Translations under genes and position numbers: made by a program | Assembly (NCBI RefSeq): GCF_032670585.1 | Contig: NZ_JAVQHL010000001.1 | Location: 1,445,307-1,509,306, forward strand | Length of the DNA stretch: 64,000 nucleotides | DNA from: Ostreiculturibacter nitratireducens | GTDB taxonomy: Bacteria; Pseudomonadota; Alphaproteobacteria; Rhodobacterales; Rhodobacteraceae | Reading direction: 5' to 3' | The notes under the pieces: model-generated | The model's input: the letters and a program-made list of their open reading frames with translations, nothing else | Told to the model about the DNA's origin: nothing | Databases searched by the model: none | In this document: in pieces, positions 44,190 to 53,726 of the stretch | Position numbering within the stretch: position 1 is the stretch's first letter | Layout: every line of letters starts with the position of its first letter

Positions 44190-45620
44190 TCACCAGACCT
44201 GCAGAAAGCTGACTGGCTCTGTGCCGGTGCGGTCGGATCCGTCGACCGCCAGTTCCGCTTCGAGACCTTGTGAGAGCGACATCACAAGGTCGAGGCACGC
44301 TTTGAGTTCACCAGTGCTGAAGTGGCTCAGGATTCGCAGCGCGTCTTCCCGATTTCCGCCTGCAACCGCGTGTTGGGCTATTCGCAGGTACGATGCGACA
44401 AGGCTCTCCAACGCCTTCTCGCGCGCCTGGAACACGGCTGTTACCCGCTCGAGAGCTGGGTGGCCCAAAAGCTGCATAAGGTACAAGAGCCGTTTTGATT
44501 CATAGAATGCCGACCGGTGGGCTTCGACGATCTGCGGCACGAGAGATACGCTATCGATGACGCCACTAGCGGCTTTGCGCAGATCCATGAAGCGGCGTGA
44601 CTCGCCGGTCGTCAGATAGCGCCGTGGCCCGTACTCGGCGGGCACGCGATCCTGACCCAGGAATACCGGAGAAAACGGTGCGGCCAAAGCGCCAGTGGCG
44701 GAGTGCCACATTAACTGCAGGCCCGGGTCCGGCACATCAACAAGGGGTACGATCTGGCCATAGCCAGCCGTGTCCCCGGTCAACCTTTCGGTGCGCACGG
44801 CCCAGATCATGTCCTCCAGCCCGATCTTTTCGGGGCGCGCGGCGCGGGCCTGCATCTCGGCTTCGATCCAGCAGATGCCCTCCCATCGTCCCTTGCCGTC
44901 ACCGTAAATCGCATTCGCGTCGAAAGGTCCGTCGGAATACCACCCCATCTCGCGCGCGAAGCTCACGAAGTTCGGCGAACAGAGGAAATCCGGGTGATCG
45001 GCCCGATCGACCGGCACTTCGAGCACATAGCCGGGGCGCGAGGCGCGGATGCTGTCGGGACCCAGCCGTTCGGCGACCCAGAGGCCTTTGCCGCCAGCGA
45101 ACTGGATCATCACCCACGCTTCATTGGCATCGGCAAAGAGGTGGGAATTGCCGCCATAGGTGGCCTCGCCATGTTCGGCTATCAAAGCTGCGCAGATTTT
45201 GACCGCCTCGCGAGCGGTGCTGGCCCGCTCCATCACGATCCGGGCAAGATCACTGTAGTTCAGCCCGGCCTGATCCTTCGGCGTCATCTCGATCAGTTCC
45301 CTGCGCGAGGTCGACCAGACATCGCGCACCGCCAAGCCTTTCTCGTTCAGGCCGCCATTGGTGATGGGTGCGGGCACGCCAAGGTAGTAGGAATAGCTTA
45401 CGCGCACATGGCGCAGCGTCTTCGCCACTTGCGGAATTTTCGTGCGACGGCCCGGCATGTCTGCCTCAGGCCCGACGCCGACTTCGATAAGCGTACCGTC
45501 GGGATGGTCCATTGCCGGTACGATCTCCAGCCAATGGGACGAGGGTTCGTCACCATAACCACCCAGCCATGCATGGCCGGTGCGTGAGTGGTTCTTGCCA
45601 ACATAAATCGCGTAACTCAC
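44190..45620 (-). CDS. C69-family dipeptidase-like protein lacking the usual cysteine
   Basis: A 476-residue protein resembling PepD/C69 Ntn-hydrolase dipeptidases. The start GTG (45618-45620) overlaps the amidohydrolase stop as GTGA and follows GGAGAG. The N-terminus is fMet-Ser-Tyr-Ala-Ile-Tyr-Val-Gly, where C69 enzymes have Cys immediately after Met (or after a leader) as nucleophile. Here Ser2 would be exposed. Other family marks (YGDEPSSHW, GLNEKGLAVRD, GNSHLFADANEAWV) are kept. It is last in an oligopeptide-type import operon. The C-terminal residues may be altered by the adjacent IS6 scar. Confidence 0.8.
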   Translation of the reverse strand: MSYAIYVGKNHSRTGHAWLGGYGDEPSSHWLEIVPAMDHPDGTLIEVGVGPEADMPGRRTKIPQVAKTLRHVRVSYSYYLGVPAPITNGGLNEKGLAVRDVWSTSRRELIEMTPKDQAGLNYSDLARIVMERASTAREAVKICAALIAEHGEATYGGNSHLFADANEAWVMIQFAGGKGLWVAERLGPDSIRASRPGYVLEVPVDRADHPDFLCSPNFVSFAREMGWYSDGPFDANAIYGDGKGRWEGICWIEAEMQARAARPEKIGLEDMIWAVRTERLTGDTAGYGQIVPLVDVPDPGLQLMWHSATGALAAPFSPVFLGQDRVPAEYGPRRYLTTGESRRFMDLRKAASGVIDSVSLVPQIVEAHRSAFYESKRLLYLMQLLGHPALERVTAVFQAREKALESLVASYLRIAQHAVAGGNREDALRILSHFSTGELKACLDLVMSLSQGLEAELAVDGSDRTGTEPVSFLQVW

Positions 45621-47257
45621 GCGCGCTCTCCGATTTCTTCTGTTTGGGCCTTGTAGACGCAAGTTCCCCGCCGCCATGTCTCAACCACACAAATTCCGTC
45701 GATCCCGTCAGGAGTGCTGAGGGGGTTGCGATCGAGCATCACCAGATCTGCCAATTTGCCGGGCTCGAGGGAGCCACGCTCGTGCTCCTGAAAAACCTGC
45801 CACGCTGCGTTGATCGTATGCGCACGGAGCGCCGAGAGCGCACAGATACGCTGGTGCGCACCGAGAGTGCGCCCGGAAAGGGTCTTCCGATTAACCGTCG
45901 TGTGGATCAGCTGAAGCGGCCGTGTCGGCGTCACCGCCGCATCGTTGTGAATGGTGAAGCGGACGCCCGCCCGTTCCGCCCAGCCCGTGGGTGAAATGTT
46001 CTGCGACCGCTCGGGGCCAAGGATTTCCTCGTAGTGCTTGTCGCCCCAGAACCAGACGTGGGCGGGAAAGAAGCTGACCGTGACACCGAGTTCGGCGCAG
46101 CGAAAAAGCTGGTCCTGCCGCATCACCTGCCCGTGGATAATCGTATGGCGATGATCGTCGCGCGGGTTCGCATTCAGCGCCGCCTCGATCGCATCGAGAT
46201 AGATGTCCGAGGCCGCGTCGCCGTTGCAGTGCGTGTGAATCTGGAACCCCATGTCATGGAGCTTCTTCACTTCGGCGAAGAGCGCCTCGCGGCTTGTATA
46301 GGGCAAACCGGTATCCGGCGCCTCGCCTGGCGCACCGGTGTAATAGGGCTCGGTCAGGTAGGCTGTGCGCATGAGGAAGGACCCGTCTGTCAGAAGTTTG
46401 CGCGGACCGAGCGTGATGTGACGGTTTTCCGGCCAGGTCCTGCCAAGGCCGATTTCGGAGAACTCAGGTTCGATCTCGGCGACCGGCAGGAGAACGAGGT
46501 CGATGTCGGGATCGCCGTCCGCCGCAACATCGGCGAACAGTTCCAGAAGCGGCATTGCGGCCCATGAGTTCTGCGCGAGAGTCACGCCGTGGGCGAGATA
46601 TTCCTCGCGTGCTGCGGCGAAACAGCGGCGAAAATTCGCGCGGTCGATGAGGAAATGCGTATCCCCCATCTCTCCCATCGCCGATAGCCCCTCGATCCCG
46701 CCGGTGAGACGGCTCGAGGCGTCGCGCAGATAGCGCCCGCCGGCGGGGTCCAAGGTCTCTTCGGTCACCCCGTAACGGGCGAGCGCCATGGAATTGGCGA
46801 CACCGCAATGGCCCGACGTGTGGATCACCCAGATCGGGTGGTCTCGGCTCAGCGCATCGAGTTCGTCCCGGGTGGGCATCCGCCCCTCGGCGAGCGCGGT
46901 CTCGTCCAGAGCCGCGCCCATCACCCATTCTCCACGGGGTGTCTCGCTGATCTTTGCACGCAGCCGGTCGAAGACGTCGGACAAGCTCCGACATTCACCG
47001 CGCGGGGGTGAGGCGAGATCGGCACGCAGAAGTTTGACGAGGGCGCTGTCGGGGAAATGGCCATGCGGGTCGATGAATGCCGGGACAAGCGTCCGCCCGG
47101 CCAGATCGATCTCTGTCGCGCCGGGGAGCGCCGCGCGGACCTCGCAAAGCCGGCCAACCGCGGCGATGCGCTCCCCCTCGATGCCCACGGCTTCCGGTGT
47201 CGAATTGCCTTCGTCCAGAGCCAGAATGGAACCGTTCGTGAAGATCGCGGCGCTCAT
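45617..47257 (-). CDS. YtcJ-like metal-dependent amidohydrolase
   Basis: A 546-residue amidohydrolase-family-3 enzyme. Metal motif FIDPHGHFPD lies near residue 65; IHTHCNGD and IIHGQ supply later histidines, and the C-terminal HNDAAVTPTRPL carries the catalytic Asp. The family hydrolyses amide or imide bonds of small molecules (formamide-, hydantoin- or imidazolone-like). It overlaps the upstream ATPase and downstream peptidase genes by 4 nt, so it belongs to the oligopeptide/amide transport operon. The substrate is not predictable further. Confidence 0.88.
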   Translation of the reverse strand: MSAAIFTNGSILALDEGNSTPEAVGIEGERIAAVGRLCEVRAALPGATEIDLAGRTLVPAFIDPHGHFPDSALVKLLRADLASPPRGECRSLSDVFDRLRAKISETPRGEWVMGAALDETALAEGRMPTRDELDALSRDHPIWVIHTSGHCGVANSMALARYGVTEETLDPAGGRYLRDASSRLTGGIEGLSAMGEMGDTHFLIDRANFRRCFAAAREEYLAHGVTLAQNSWAAMPLLELFADVAADGDPDIDLVLLPVAEIEPEFSEIGLGRTWPENRHITLGPRKLLTDGSFLMRTAYLTEPYYTGAPGEAPDTGLPYTSREALFAEVKKLHDMGFQIHTHCNGDAASDIYLDAIEAALNANPRDDHRHTIIHGQVMRQDQLFRCAELGVTVSFFPAHVWFWGDKHYEEILGPERSQNISPTGWAERAGVRFTIHNDAAVTPTRPLQLIHTTVNRKTLSGRTLGAHQRICALSALRAHTINAAWQVFQEHERGSLEPGKLADLVMLDRNPLSTPDGIDGICVVETWRRGTCVYKAQTEEIGERA

Positions 47258-48240
47258 GTCGCGGCCTGAACCTCGCGCGTCCAGATTTCGGGGAAGTGGC
47301 AGCGATGCGCCCCGTCGACGCGGACTGTCCATGCGGGCGCTTCCACCGAACAGCGCGGCTGTACGAAGGGGCAGCGGGTATGGAACTCGCAGCCCTTGGG
47401 CCTGCGGAGGACGCTCGGCGGCTCTCCGGCGAGTTCCACCCGCATGAGCTGAGCATCGGGGTCTGGCTCGGGGTTGGCGGCAAGAAGGGCAAGCGTATAG
47501 GGGTGCTTCGGGCGGGCAAAGACCTCCTCAGTCGGGCCTTCCTCGACGAGCTTGCCGAGATACATGATCCCTACCTTGTCAGTGATGTGCCGCACCACAT
47601 TGAGGTTGTGGGTGATGATCAAGATGGCGAGCCCAAGCTCGTCCTGAAGCTTCGCGAGGAGATTCAACATCTCGCCCTGAATGGAGACGTCGAGGCCCGC
47701 AGTGGGCTCATCGGCGATCAGAAGCTTCGGATCGAGCGCGAGAGCACGAGCGACGCCGACCCGCCGCGCTTGCCCGCCAGAGATCTGATAGGGATAGCGG
47801 GCGGCAAACTCCGGCGGCAATCCGACCATAGCCAGAAGCCGCTGCGCCTCGGCATCGAGATCGCGGCCCTTCATGCCCTGGATTCGGAAAGGTTCCGTGA
47901 TCAGCGACTTGATCGTGAGCCGCGGAGAGAGCGAGCCGATCGGGTCCTGGAACATCATCACGATCTCGCGCCGAAGCTTGCGGAACTCCGCCTCCGGCAG
48001 GTTCACGAGTTCTTGGCCCTGGTAGAGGATCGAGCCTTCGGAGGCGTGATGCAGCCCCGCCACCGCGCGGGCGAGCGTCGTCTTGCCGGACCCGCTTTCA
48101 CCGACAATGCCGTAGGTCTTGCCAGCCTCGACGGTCAGGCTGACACTTGAAACGGCGTCGATGCTTCCAGCGGAGGAAAAGATGCCACCGCGGACGCCGA
48201 AGCGGACGAAAACATCGCGGATTTCGAGAAGCGCGCTCAT
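47254..48240 (-). CDS. Oligopeptide/dipeptide ABC ATPase (DppF/OppF)
   Basis: A 328-residue ATPase. Walker A GESGSGKTT, signature ISGGQARRVGVARAL and Walker B LLIADEPTAGLD are present. The C-terminal oligopeptide-transporter extension GCEFHTRCPFVQPRC is cysteine-containing and typical of DppD/F. The ATGA overlaps couple it to the gene pair on both sides. It pairs with the ATPase encoded immediately upstream. Confidence 0.93.
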   Translation of the reverse strand: MSALLEIRDVFVRFGVRGGIFSSAGSIDAVSSVSLTVEAGKTYGIVGESGSGKTTLARAVAGLHHASEGSILYQGQELVNLPEAEFRKLRREIVMMFQDPIGSLSPRLTIKSLITEPFRIQGMKGRDLDAEAQRLLAMVGLPPEFAARYPYQISGGQARRVGVARALALDPKLLIADEPTAGLDVSIQGEMLNLLAKLQDELGLAILIITHNLNVVRHITDKVGIMYLGKLVEEGPTEEVFARPKHPYTLALLAANPEPDPDAQLMRVELAGEPPSVLRRPKGCEFHTRCPFVQPRCSVEAPAWTVRVDGAHRCHFPEIWTREVQAAT

Positions 48241-49208
48241 GCGGTTTCCCTCTCTTCAATCAGCAAGCAGGCGGCCTGATGGCCCGCGCCCGCGCTCCGC
48301 ATTTCGGGCCGCGTGGTGCAAGCGGCATGGCGTCTTTCACATCGCTCGGCGAAGATGCAGCCTCGGGGCAGGTTGATGAGGTCAGGGATGTTTCCGGGGA
48401 TGGTCGGCAGGACGCGCGTACTGACCTTGATATGGCCCGGATCGCATTCGAGAAGCGCGCGAGTATATGGGTGCGCCGGATTGTGGAACACATCCCGTAC
48501 CGATCCGGACTCCACCACCTCGCCGGCGTACATCACCACGACCTCGTCGCAAAGTTCGGCGATCACGCCGAGATGGTGCGAGATGAAGAGGATCGAGCAG
48601 CCGACCTCTTCCTGCAACTCCTTGAGCCGCTTGATGATCTGAACCTCCAGCGTTGCATCGAGCGCCGTCGTCGGTTCGTCGGCGATCAAAAGCGAAGGTT
48701 TCGCCATCAGCGCCATGGCAATGGCGATGCGCTGGCGCATACCACCGGAGAATTCGAACGGATACTGGTTGAGCCGAGCCTCAGGGTCCGGGATGCCGAC
48801 AAGCGCCAGCATCTCGGCCGCGCGCTTCAGCTTTTCGGTCTTGGTCTTCTTGTCGCGATACTGGATGTCCACCATCTGGCGTCCGACGGTCAGGACCGGG
48901 TTGTGGGTCTGCATCGGATCCTGGAAGACCATGGAGATGTCGGTGCCCCTGAGCGCCCTCATCTCAGCTTCTGAACGTCCGAGAATGTCGGCGCCTTTGA
49001 AGCGCACCTCGCCGGAACCGACGCGAGCATTCGGAGCCATCAGCCGGATCACGGAGGAGATCAGCGTTGACTTGCCGCAGCCCGACTCGCCGACGATGCC
49101 GACGATCCTGCCCTCCGGGATCATCATCGAGACGTTCCTCAGCGCTTTCAGGCTCCCCCGAGGGGTGTCGTAGCTGATGGAAAGGTCGCGGATGTCGAGA
49201 ACCGTCAT
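48237..49208 (-). CDS. Oligopeptide/dipeptide ABC ATPase (DppD/OppD)
   Basis: A 323-residue ATPase. Walker A GESGCGKST, signature FSGGMRQRIAIAMAL and Walker B LLIADEPTTALD are intact, and the C-terminal GCIFAERCERRHAAC motif is present. ATG 49206-49208 overlaps the permease stop; a GTG just before is in frame but redundant. With the DppF-like partner it forms the heterodimeric motor. Confidence 0.93.
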   Translation of the reverse strand: MTVLDIRDLSISYDTPRGSLKALRNVSMMIPEGRIVGIVGESGCGKSTLISSVIRLMAPNARVGSGEVRFKGADILGRSEAEMRALRGTDISMVFQDPMQTHNPVLTVGRQMVDIQYRDKKTKTEKLKRAAEMLALVGIPDPEARLNQYPFEFSGGMRQRIAIAMALMAKPSLLIADEPTTALDATLEVQIIKRLKELQEEVGCSILFISHHLGVIAELCDEVVVMYAGEVVESGSVRDVFHNPAHPYTRALLECDPGHIKVSTRVLPTIPGNIPDLINLPRGCIFAERCERRHAACTTRPEMRSAGAGHQAACLLIEERETA

Positions 49209-50092
49209 CACTTGCCCCCTTTTCCACGGAGTTTGGGATCGACGACGTCACGAAGCGCCTCGCCAAGGAAGGTGAAGCCAAGCGTCGTGAGGATGAGCGG
49301 GATGCCCCCGGCGACGATCAGCCAGGGCGTGTTGCGGATAAGCGCGTAGCCGTCGTTAAGAAGCGAACCCCAGGACGGTGTGGGTGGCTTCACCCCCATA
49401 CCGAGGAACGAAAGCCCCGCCTCAAGCCCGACGACGGTCGGGATATCCATCGCGGCAAGTACCGCGAGGGGGCCAAGTACGTTCGGCACGATATGAACGG
49501 CCATGATCCGCGGCACGCGTGCGCCGAGCGAGCGTTCGGCGGTTATGAACTCGGCCTCTTTCAGGGATTGGGTCAGCGTACGCACGACCCGGCCGTAGGT
49601 CGGGATTGAGGTCATCATGATGACGACGATGACGGTATTGAGGCTCGGCCCCACCAAAGCGACCACGGCGAGCGCGAACATGACGGTCGGGAAGGCGCGC
49701 ACGGTGTCGAAGAAGAGCACGATCAGGTTGTCGAGCCATTTCGGCCCGTAGCCGGCGATCATGCCAAGAACCAGACCGATGGCGATGGCGCCGCCGATCG
49801 TCGGCAGCGCCACCTGCAGCGCCACGCGCCCACCCCAGATCACGCGCGAGAAAGTATCGCGGCCAAGCTGGTCCGTGCCCATGAAGTGGGCGACGTTCGG
49901 CCCCTGCAGCCGGTCCGGGATGTTCATCGCGATGGGGTCATAGGGCGCGATCCAGGGCGCGAAGAGCGCGGAGGCGACTATAAGCGCCACTATGATCAGC
50001 CCGGCGAGGCCCATGGGATCGCGGACGAGGTGGTGCATGATCTCGCCCAGTTCGGAACGAGGTCTGGGCGACGAAACGGCGGTGTCGGTCAA
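49208..50092 (-). CDS. Oligopeptide/dipeptide ABC permease (DppC)
   Basis: A 294-residue permease with an N-terminal cytoplasmic stretch, about six membrane segments (first at IIVALIVASALFAPWIA) and the binding-protein-dependent transport EAA loop in EAEFITAERSLGARVPRIM. The start is TTG at 50090-50092, supported by AGGGAGCG 8 nt upstream. It follows DppB by 12 nt. Confidence 0.92.
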   Translation of the reverse strand: MTDTAVSSPRPRSELGEIMHHLVRDPMGLAGLIIVALIVASALFAPWIAPYDPIAMNIPDRLQGPNVAHFMGTDQLGRDTFSRVIWGGRVALQVALPTIGGAIAIGLVLGMIAGYGPKWLDNLIVLFFDTVRAFPTVMFALAVVALVGPSLNTVIVVIMMTSIPTYGRVVRTLTQSLKEAEFITAERSLGARVPRIMAVHIVPNVLGPLAVLAAMDIPTVVGLEAGLSFLGMGVKPPTPSWGSLLNDGYALIRNTPWLIVAGGIPLILTTLGFTFLGEALRDVVDPKLRGKGGK

Positions 50093-50104
50093 GGTCTCGC
50101 TCCC

Positions 50105-51049
50105 TTACTTGCCGGCCCGGATGCGCGGGTCGAGGATGGCGTTGATGATGTCGGCAAGCGTCGTCGAGGCGACGAAGATCAGCGTGGAGAACAGGACCGA
50201 GCCCATTACGACCGGGTAATTGCGGGTGGTGATCGAGTCGATCACCAGCTTGCCGAGGCCCGGGCGAGAGAAGACGATCTCTGCAAAGACTGCTGCCGAA
50301 AGGAGGAAGCCCATTCCGACCCCGATCACGGTGACGGTGGGAAGGATGGCCAGCCTGAGCGCGTAGCCGAAGATTATCCGCCGCTCTGGAAGACCGAAGG
50401 CGCGGGCGGTACGGATATGGCCTTCGCCCATCACTTCCAGCATCGAGGCCCGGACGAGCCGCGCGATGTAGCCTACCCAGGACAGGCCGATAGCGAGGCT
50501 CGGCAGGACAAGGTGGTGAAGCTGGTCGGCCCAGTCGCCGGGCTCCCCGGCGCCGATGGCAGGGAACCACTGGAGCTTCACGGCGAACAGCAGGAGTGAG
50601 TAGAGAGAGACGACGAAGGCAGGAACCGCGATGAAGGATACGGAGAGAACCCCGGTCAGACGGTCGCCCACAGTGTTGCGATTGACCGCGGAATAGCAGC
50701 CTAGCGCGATGCCAAGAACCGCCGACCAAGCGATCGAGACGAGAATCAGCGTCAGCGTGTACGGTATCTGACCAAGTACGATCTGGGTCACCGGACGGTT
50801 CGAGAAAACGTCCATCCCAAGATCGCCCCGCAGCATGTTGGCGAAAAACAGACCGATCTGCACGGGCAGCGGTTTGTCGAGCCCCATCCGCGCTTCAAGC
50901 GCCGCGCGCATTTCCTCCGTCGCCTTGGGTCCCAGCATGGTGGAGACCGGATCGCCCGGGATCATGTGGATGATGAGGAAGAGGAGCGTCACCGCAAGAA
51001 CGGTAATCACCGCCGCAAGCCCCAGACGTCGCAGTATGTATGTCAGCAT
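50105..51049 (-). CDS. Oligopeptide/dipeptide ABC permease (DppB)
   Basis: A 314-residue permease starting MLTYILRRLGLAAVITVLAV, the usual DppB first membrane segment, with IPGDP following. The EAA-like loop is GHIRTARAFGLPERRIIFGY. GGGAGGGGAGC directly precedes the ATG. It lies 82 nt downstream of the binding-protein gene. Confidence 0.93.
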   Translation of the reverse strand: MLTYILRRLGLAAVITVLAVTLLFLIIHMIPGDPVSTMLGPKATEEMRAALEARMGLDKPLPVQIGLFFANMLRGDLGMDVFSNRPVTQIVLGQIPYTLTLILVSIAWSAVLGIALGCYSAVNRNTVGDRLTGVLSVSFIAVPAFVVSLYSLLLFAVKLQWFPAIGAGEPGDWADQLHHLVLPSLAIGLSWVGYIARLVRASMLEVMGEGHIRTARAFGLPERRIIFGYALRLAILPTVTVIGVGMGFLLSAAVFAEIVFSRPGLGKLVIDSITTRNYPVVMGSVLFSTLIFVASTTLADIINAILDPRIRAGK

Positions 51050-51131
51050 GCTCCCCTCCCGAAACGCAGCCAGGGTCGTTGAGTAAAGGGGGCACGGGCG
51101 AAACCGCGCCCCCTCCGGCCACAGGGAGATC

Positions 51132-52700
51132 TCAGGCCACGCCGAAGTAGCGGTAAAGCGGCAGGCCGTCTGGACGCAGCGCAGGCTTTATGGTGTTGCG
51201 GTAGATCACCGGCGTCGCCTCGTGCGTGATGAACTTGTAGGCGCCCGATTCCTCCATCAGGTCCTGGGCGCGGGCATACATCTCGGCCCGCTTGGCCTGA
51301 TCGCTCTCGGACTGTGCGGCAAGGTGGATCGCGTCGAACTCGTCCGAACGGAAGCGCTCCCAGTTCCAGACGCCTGCCTGTTCCTTGATGAACCATGCGG
51401 TCGCATAATACGGATCCGGCGTCATCGAGAAGCGGTTCAGAACCAGTTCGAGATCCTCGTTGGAACCGAGTTCCCAGAAAGTCGCACCCTCGTGCAGCCG
51501 GATCTCCAGCGTGATGCCGATCGCGGCGAGGTTCGCCTGAATGATTTGGGCCGCGGTGACGTTCGCGGACTTGTTCAGCACGTCGATGGCGAGCGAGACG
51601 TTGGTTTCGCCGGATTCCGCCAGGAGTGCCTGCGCCCTTTCCACGTCCGCCGCGATACCCGTGAGCGGCGCTTCCCGATGCCCGGGCAGGCCCGGTGCGA
51701 TGATACCGGTCGAAGGCTGAGCCGCGTCGAAATAGGCGCCCGCCATTATCGATGGCACGTCGATGGCGTACTGGATCGCCTGCCGCAGCTTGGGGTTCTG
51801 CAGCTTAGGGTTGTCGAGGTTCATCCCGACCCATACGTAATAGAGTGAAGGATATTCCTCCAGCGTGGCACCCTTGATCGGGTTCGACTTCAGGCGCTCG
51901 ACGGAATCGAGGCTGACGCGCGTGAAGTCGATCTCGCCGGCCTCGAAGGCGATCTCCGCGGCCTTCTCGTCGTCGATGTGGAATATCTGGATCTCGTCGA
52001 AGGCGACCGGATCGCCCTTCCAGTCGGGGTTGCGGGTTAGTGTCGTCTTCTGTTTCGGCTCCCAGGAACTGTGCAGATAGGGTCCGGAGGTCGCGACAGG
52101 CTGCGTATCGATCTTGCCGCCGACGGATTCGAAGGCCTTCTTCGACACGATGTTACCGGCGATATAGGGCAGCGTTATCGACCAGAGCGGCTGGAAGGCG
52201 TTCTTGAGAACGATCGTTCCGGTGCGCTCGCCGGTGACCTCGACGTGGTCGAGCGGCCCCCAGTCGGGCTTGTTCGTCGATTCCAGGGCGTCATCGATGA
52301 TCCGCTCGAAAGAGAACTTGACGTCCTCGGCCGTCATCGCCCCGAAGCCGTTGGTGAAGCCAACATTGTCTTTCAGCGCGAAGTTGATGTGGGTGTCGTC
52401 CGCTTGCTCGATCATGGCGGCCGCGTCGAGCTGCCAGCCCCATTCGCGCCCGGGCTTGTACTGGATGAGTTTGTTGTAGATCAGCGCCTGAATTTCCTCG
52501 TCCACGACGCCTTGGCTGAATGCCGGGTCCATGGACCGGATGTCGGCGTAGGTGCGCGTGCGCAGCGTGCCACCGGCCGCATAGGCGGCACGCGGCATCG
52601 AAAGACCGGCAGCGGAAAGAACGCCAAGTGCGGTCGCGCCCTTCAGAAACGCGCGGCGGGGCAGCCCAACGCGGCTCCAGGCAATATTTTGTCCATTCAT
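51132..52700 (-). CDS. Oligopeptide-type substrate-binding protein with Tat signal
   Basis: A 522-residue family 5 solute-binding protein. The N-terminus carries LPRRAFLKGATALG, a twin-arginine (Tat) signal, with cleavage near AYA-AG; most DppA proteins use Sec, so export folded is suggested. YADIRSMDPAFSQGVVDEEI is the conserved mature start. ATG at 52698-52700 follows GGGAG at 7 nt; the frame is open for 33 further codons without support. It heads a seven-gene operon (binding protein, two permeases, two ATPases, amidohydrolase, C69-like peptidase) that would import and hydrolyse peptides or amides. Confidence 0.92.
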   Translation of the reverse strand: MNGQNIAWSRVGLPRRAFLKGATALGVLSAAGLSMPRAAYAAGGTLRTRTYADIRSMDPAFSQGVVDEEIQALIYNKLIQYKPGREWGWQLDAAAMIEQADDTHINFALKDNVGFTNGFGAMTAEDVKFSFERIIDDALESTNKPDWGPLDHVEVTGERTGTIVLKNAFQPLWSITLPYIAGNIVSKKAFESVGGKIDTQPVATSGPYLHSSWEPKQKTTLTRNPDWKGDPVAFDEIQIFHIDDEKAAEIAFEAGEIDFTRVSLDSVERLKSNPIKGATLEEYPSLYYVWVGMNLDNPKLQNPKLRQAIQYAIDVPSIMAGAYFDAAQPSTGIIAPGLPGHREAPLTGIAADVERAQALLAESGETNVSLAIDVLNKSANVTAAQIIQANLAAIGITLEIRLHEGATFWELGSNEDLELVLNRFSMTPDPYYATAWFIKEQAGVWNWERFRSDEFDAIHLAAQSESDQAKRAEMYARAQDLMEESGAYKFITHEATPVIYRNTIKPALRPDGLPLYRYFGVA

Positions 52701-52885
52701 CGTAATCTCCCTGTCAGTGTTCTCCCGCCGTAGCGCGGCGCGATTCAGGCAAGAGAAGCTTGGATTCCGCCCGTAAACAATTTCGCGGCCGGCAGCCACC
52801 GGACGCGAGTTTATGCTGTTTGCGCGTCAAGTCGCGATATAGATTGCCGGGGTAACCCGAAGGGGACTCAACGAAAGGACCGGAC

Positions 52886-53677
52886 TTGGACGACGTGAGC
52901 ATCGCTGCGAACCTCAGGCTTCTGTGTTCGACGGAGCCATCCATTTCCGCGATCTGCCGGCGGATTGGCATCAACCGGCAACAGTTCAACAAGTACCTTA
53001 ATGGATCGTCGCGCCCATCGGCCGCCAACCTGCGGCGGATCGCGCTCCACTTCGGGGTCCGGCCTGCTGAACTCATGCTGCCGCAGGAGGAATTCGAAAA
53101 CCATCCCAACGTCACGTCTCTGCTTTACGGCGCGGCGCAGGGCAACGTCGGTCCCGATGGGTTCGACAGCGCCTTCCTGGGACAGACGATCCCGCTTCGC
53201 CGATATCTTGGCTACTACCTGAGCTATTTCCTCTCGCATAGCTGGGAGAACTCGGTCATCTGTGCCATGGTCCGCCTCGACGAGTACGAGGGCATGGTGC
53301 GGTGCCGATCGCTCGAGCGTTCGGTCGATCCGGAAGACGGTTCACTGTTCCTGTCCAAATATAGTGGACGCGTCGCTTTTCTTGGCGGCCGCATTTTTGT
53401 CATGGAATTCCAGACGCTGGCGCGCGACGCACTGGTGGAGACTGTACTCAACCCGATCGGACGCGGCCAGCTCAGCTACCTGCGTGGCGTAACGTTCGGG
53501 ATTACCAGCCGGCAGCGTACGCCCTTCACTTCGCCGATTGCATGGCACTACCTTGGCAGAGACATCGACCTGCGGGCCGCCATGCGCAAAGTCGGGCGTT
53601 TCGATCGCCACTCGCGGCAGCTCGATCTCCGGGCATTGAAAATACTCTCCGGGGATAGCGCGGCTCCAAAGCCGTGA
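52886..53677 (+). CDS. XRE-like helix-turn-helix regulator, intact copy
   Basis: A 263-residue protein with an XRE/Cro-like helix-turn-helix at about residues 5-62 (ICRRIGINRQQFNKYLNG, then NLRRIALHFGVRPAELMLP). A larger C-terminal domain has no recognised fold, with YYLSYFLSHSW, VRLDEYEGMVRC and SGRVAFLGGRIFVMEF as notable segments, possibly effector binding. It is divergent from the peptide-import operon (185-nt gap), so it probably controls it. The start is TTG at 52886 with AAGGA about 7 nt upstream. Its middle 451 bp are duplicated at 40126-40576. Confidence 0.87.
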   Translation: MDDVSIAANLRLLCSTEPSISAICRRIGINRQQFNKYLNGSSRPSAANLRRIALHFGVRPAELMLPQEEFENHPNVTSLLYGAAQGNVGPDGFDSAFLGQTIPLRRYLGYYLSYFLSHSWENSVICAMVRLDEYEGMVRCRSLERSVDPEDGSLFLSKYSGRVAFLGGRIFVMEFQTLARDALVETVLNPIGRGQLSYLRGVTFGITSRQRTPFTSPIAWHYLGRDIDLRAAMRKVGRFDRHSRQLDLRALKILSGDSAAPKP

Positions 53678-53726
53678 GCTGAGTCACTGGATTGACGCTT
53701 GCCCTGCACCACGAGCTCCTCAGATT

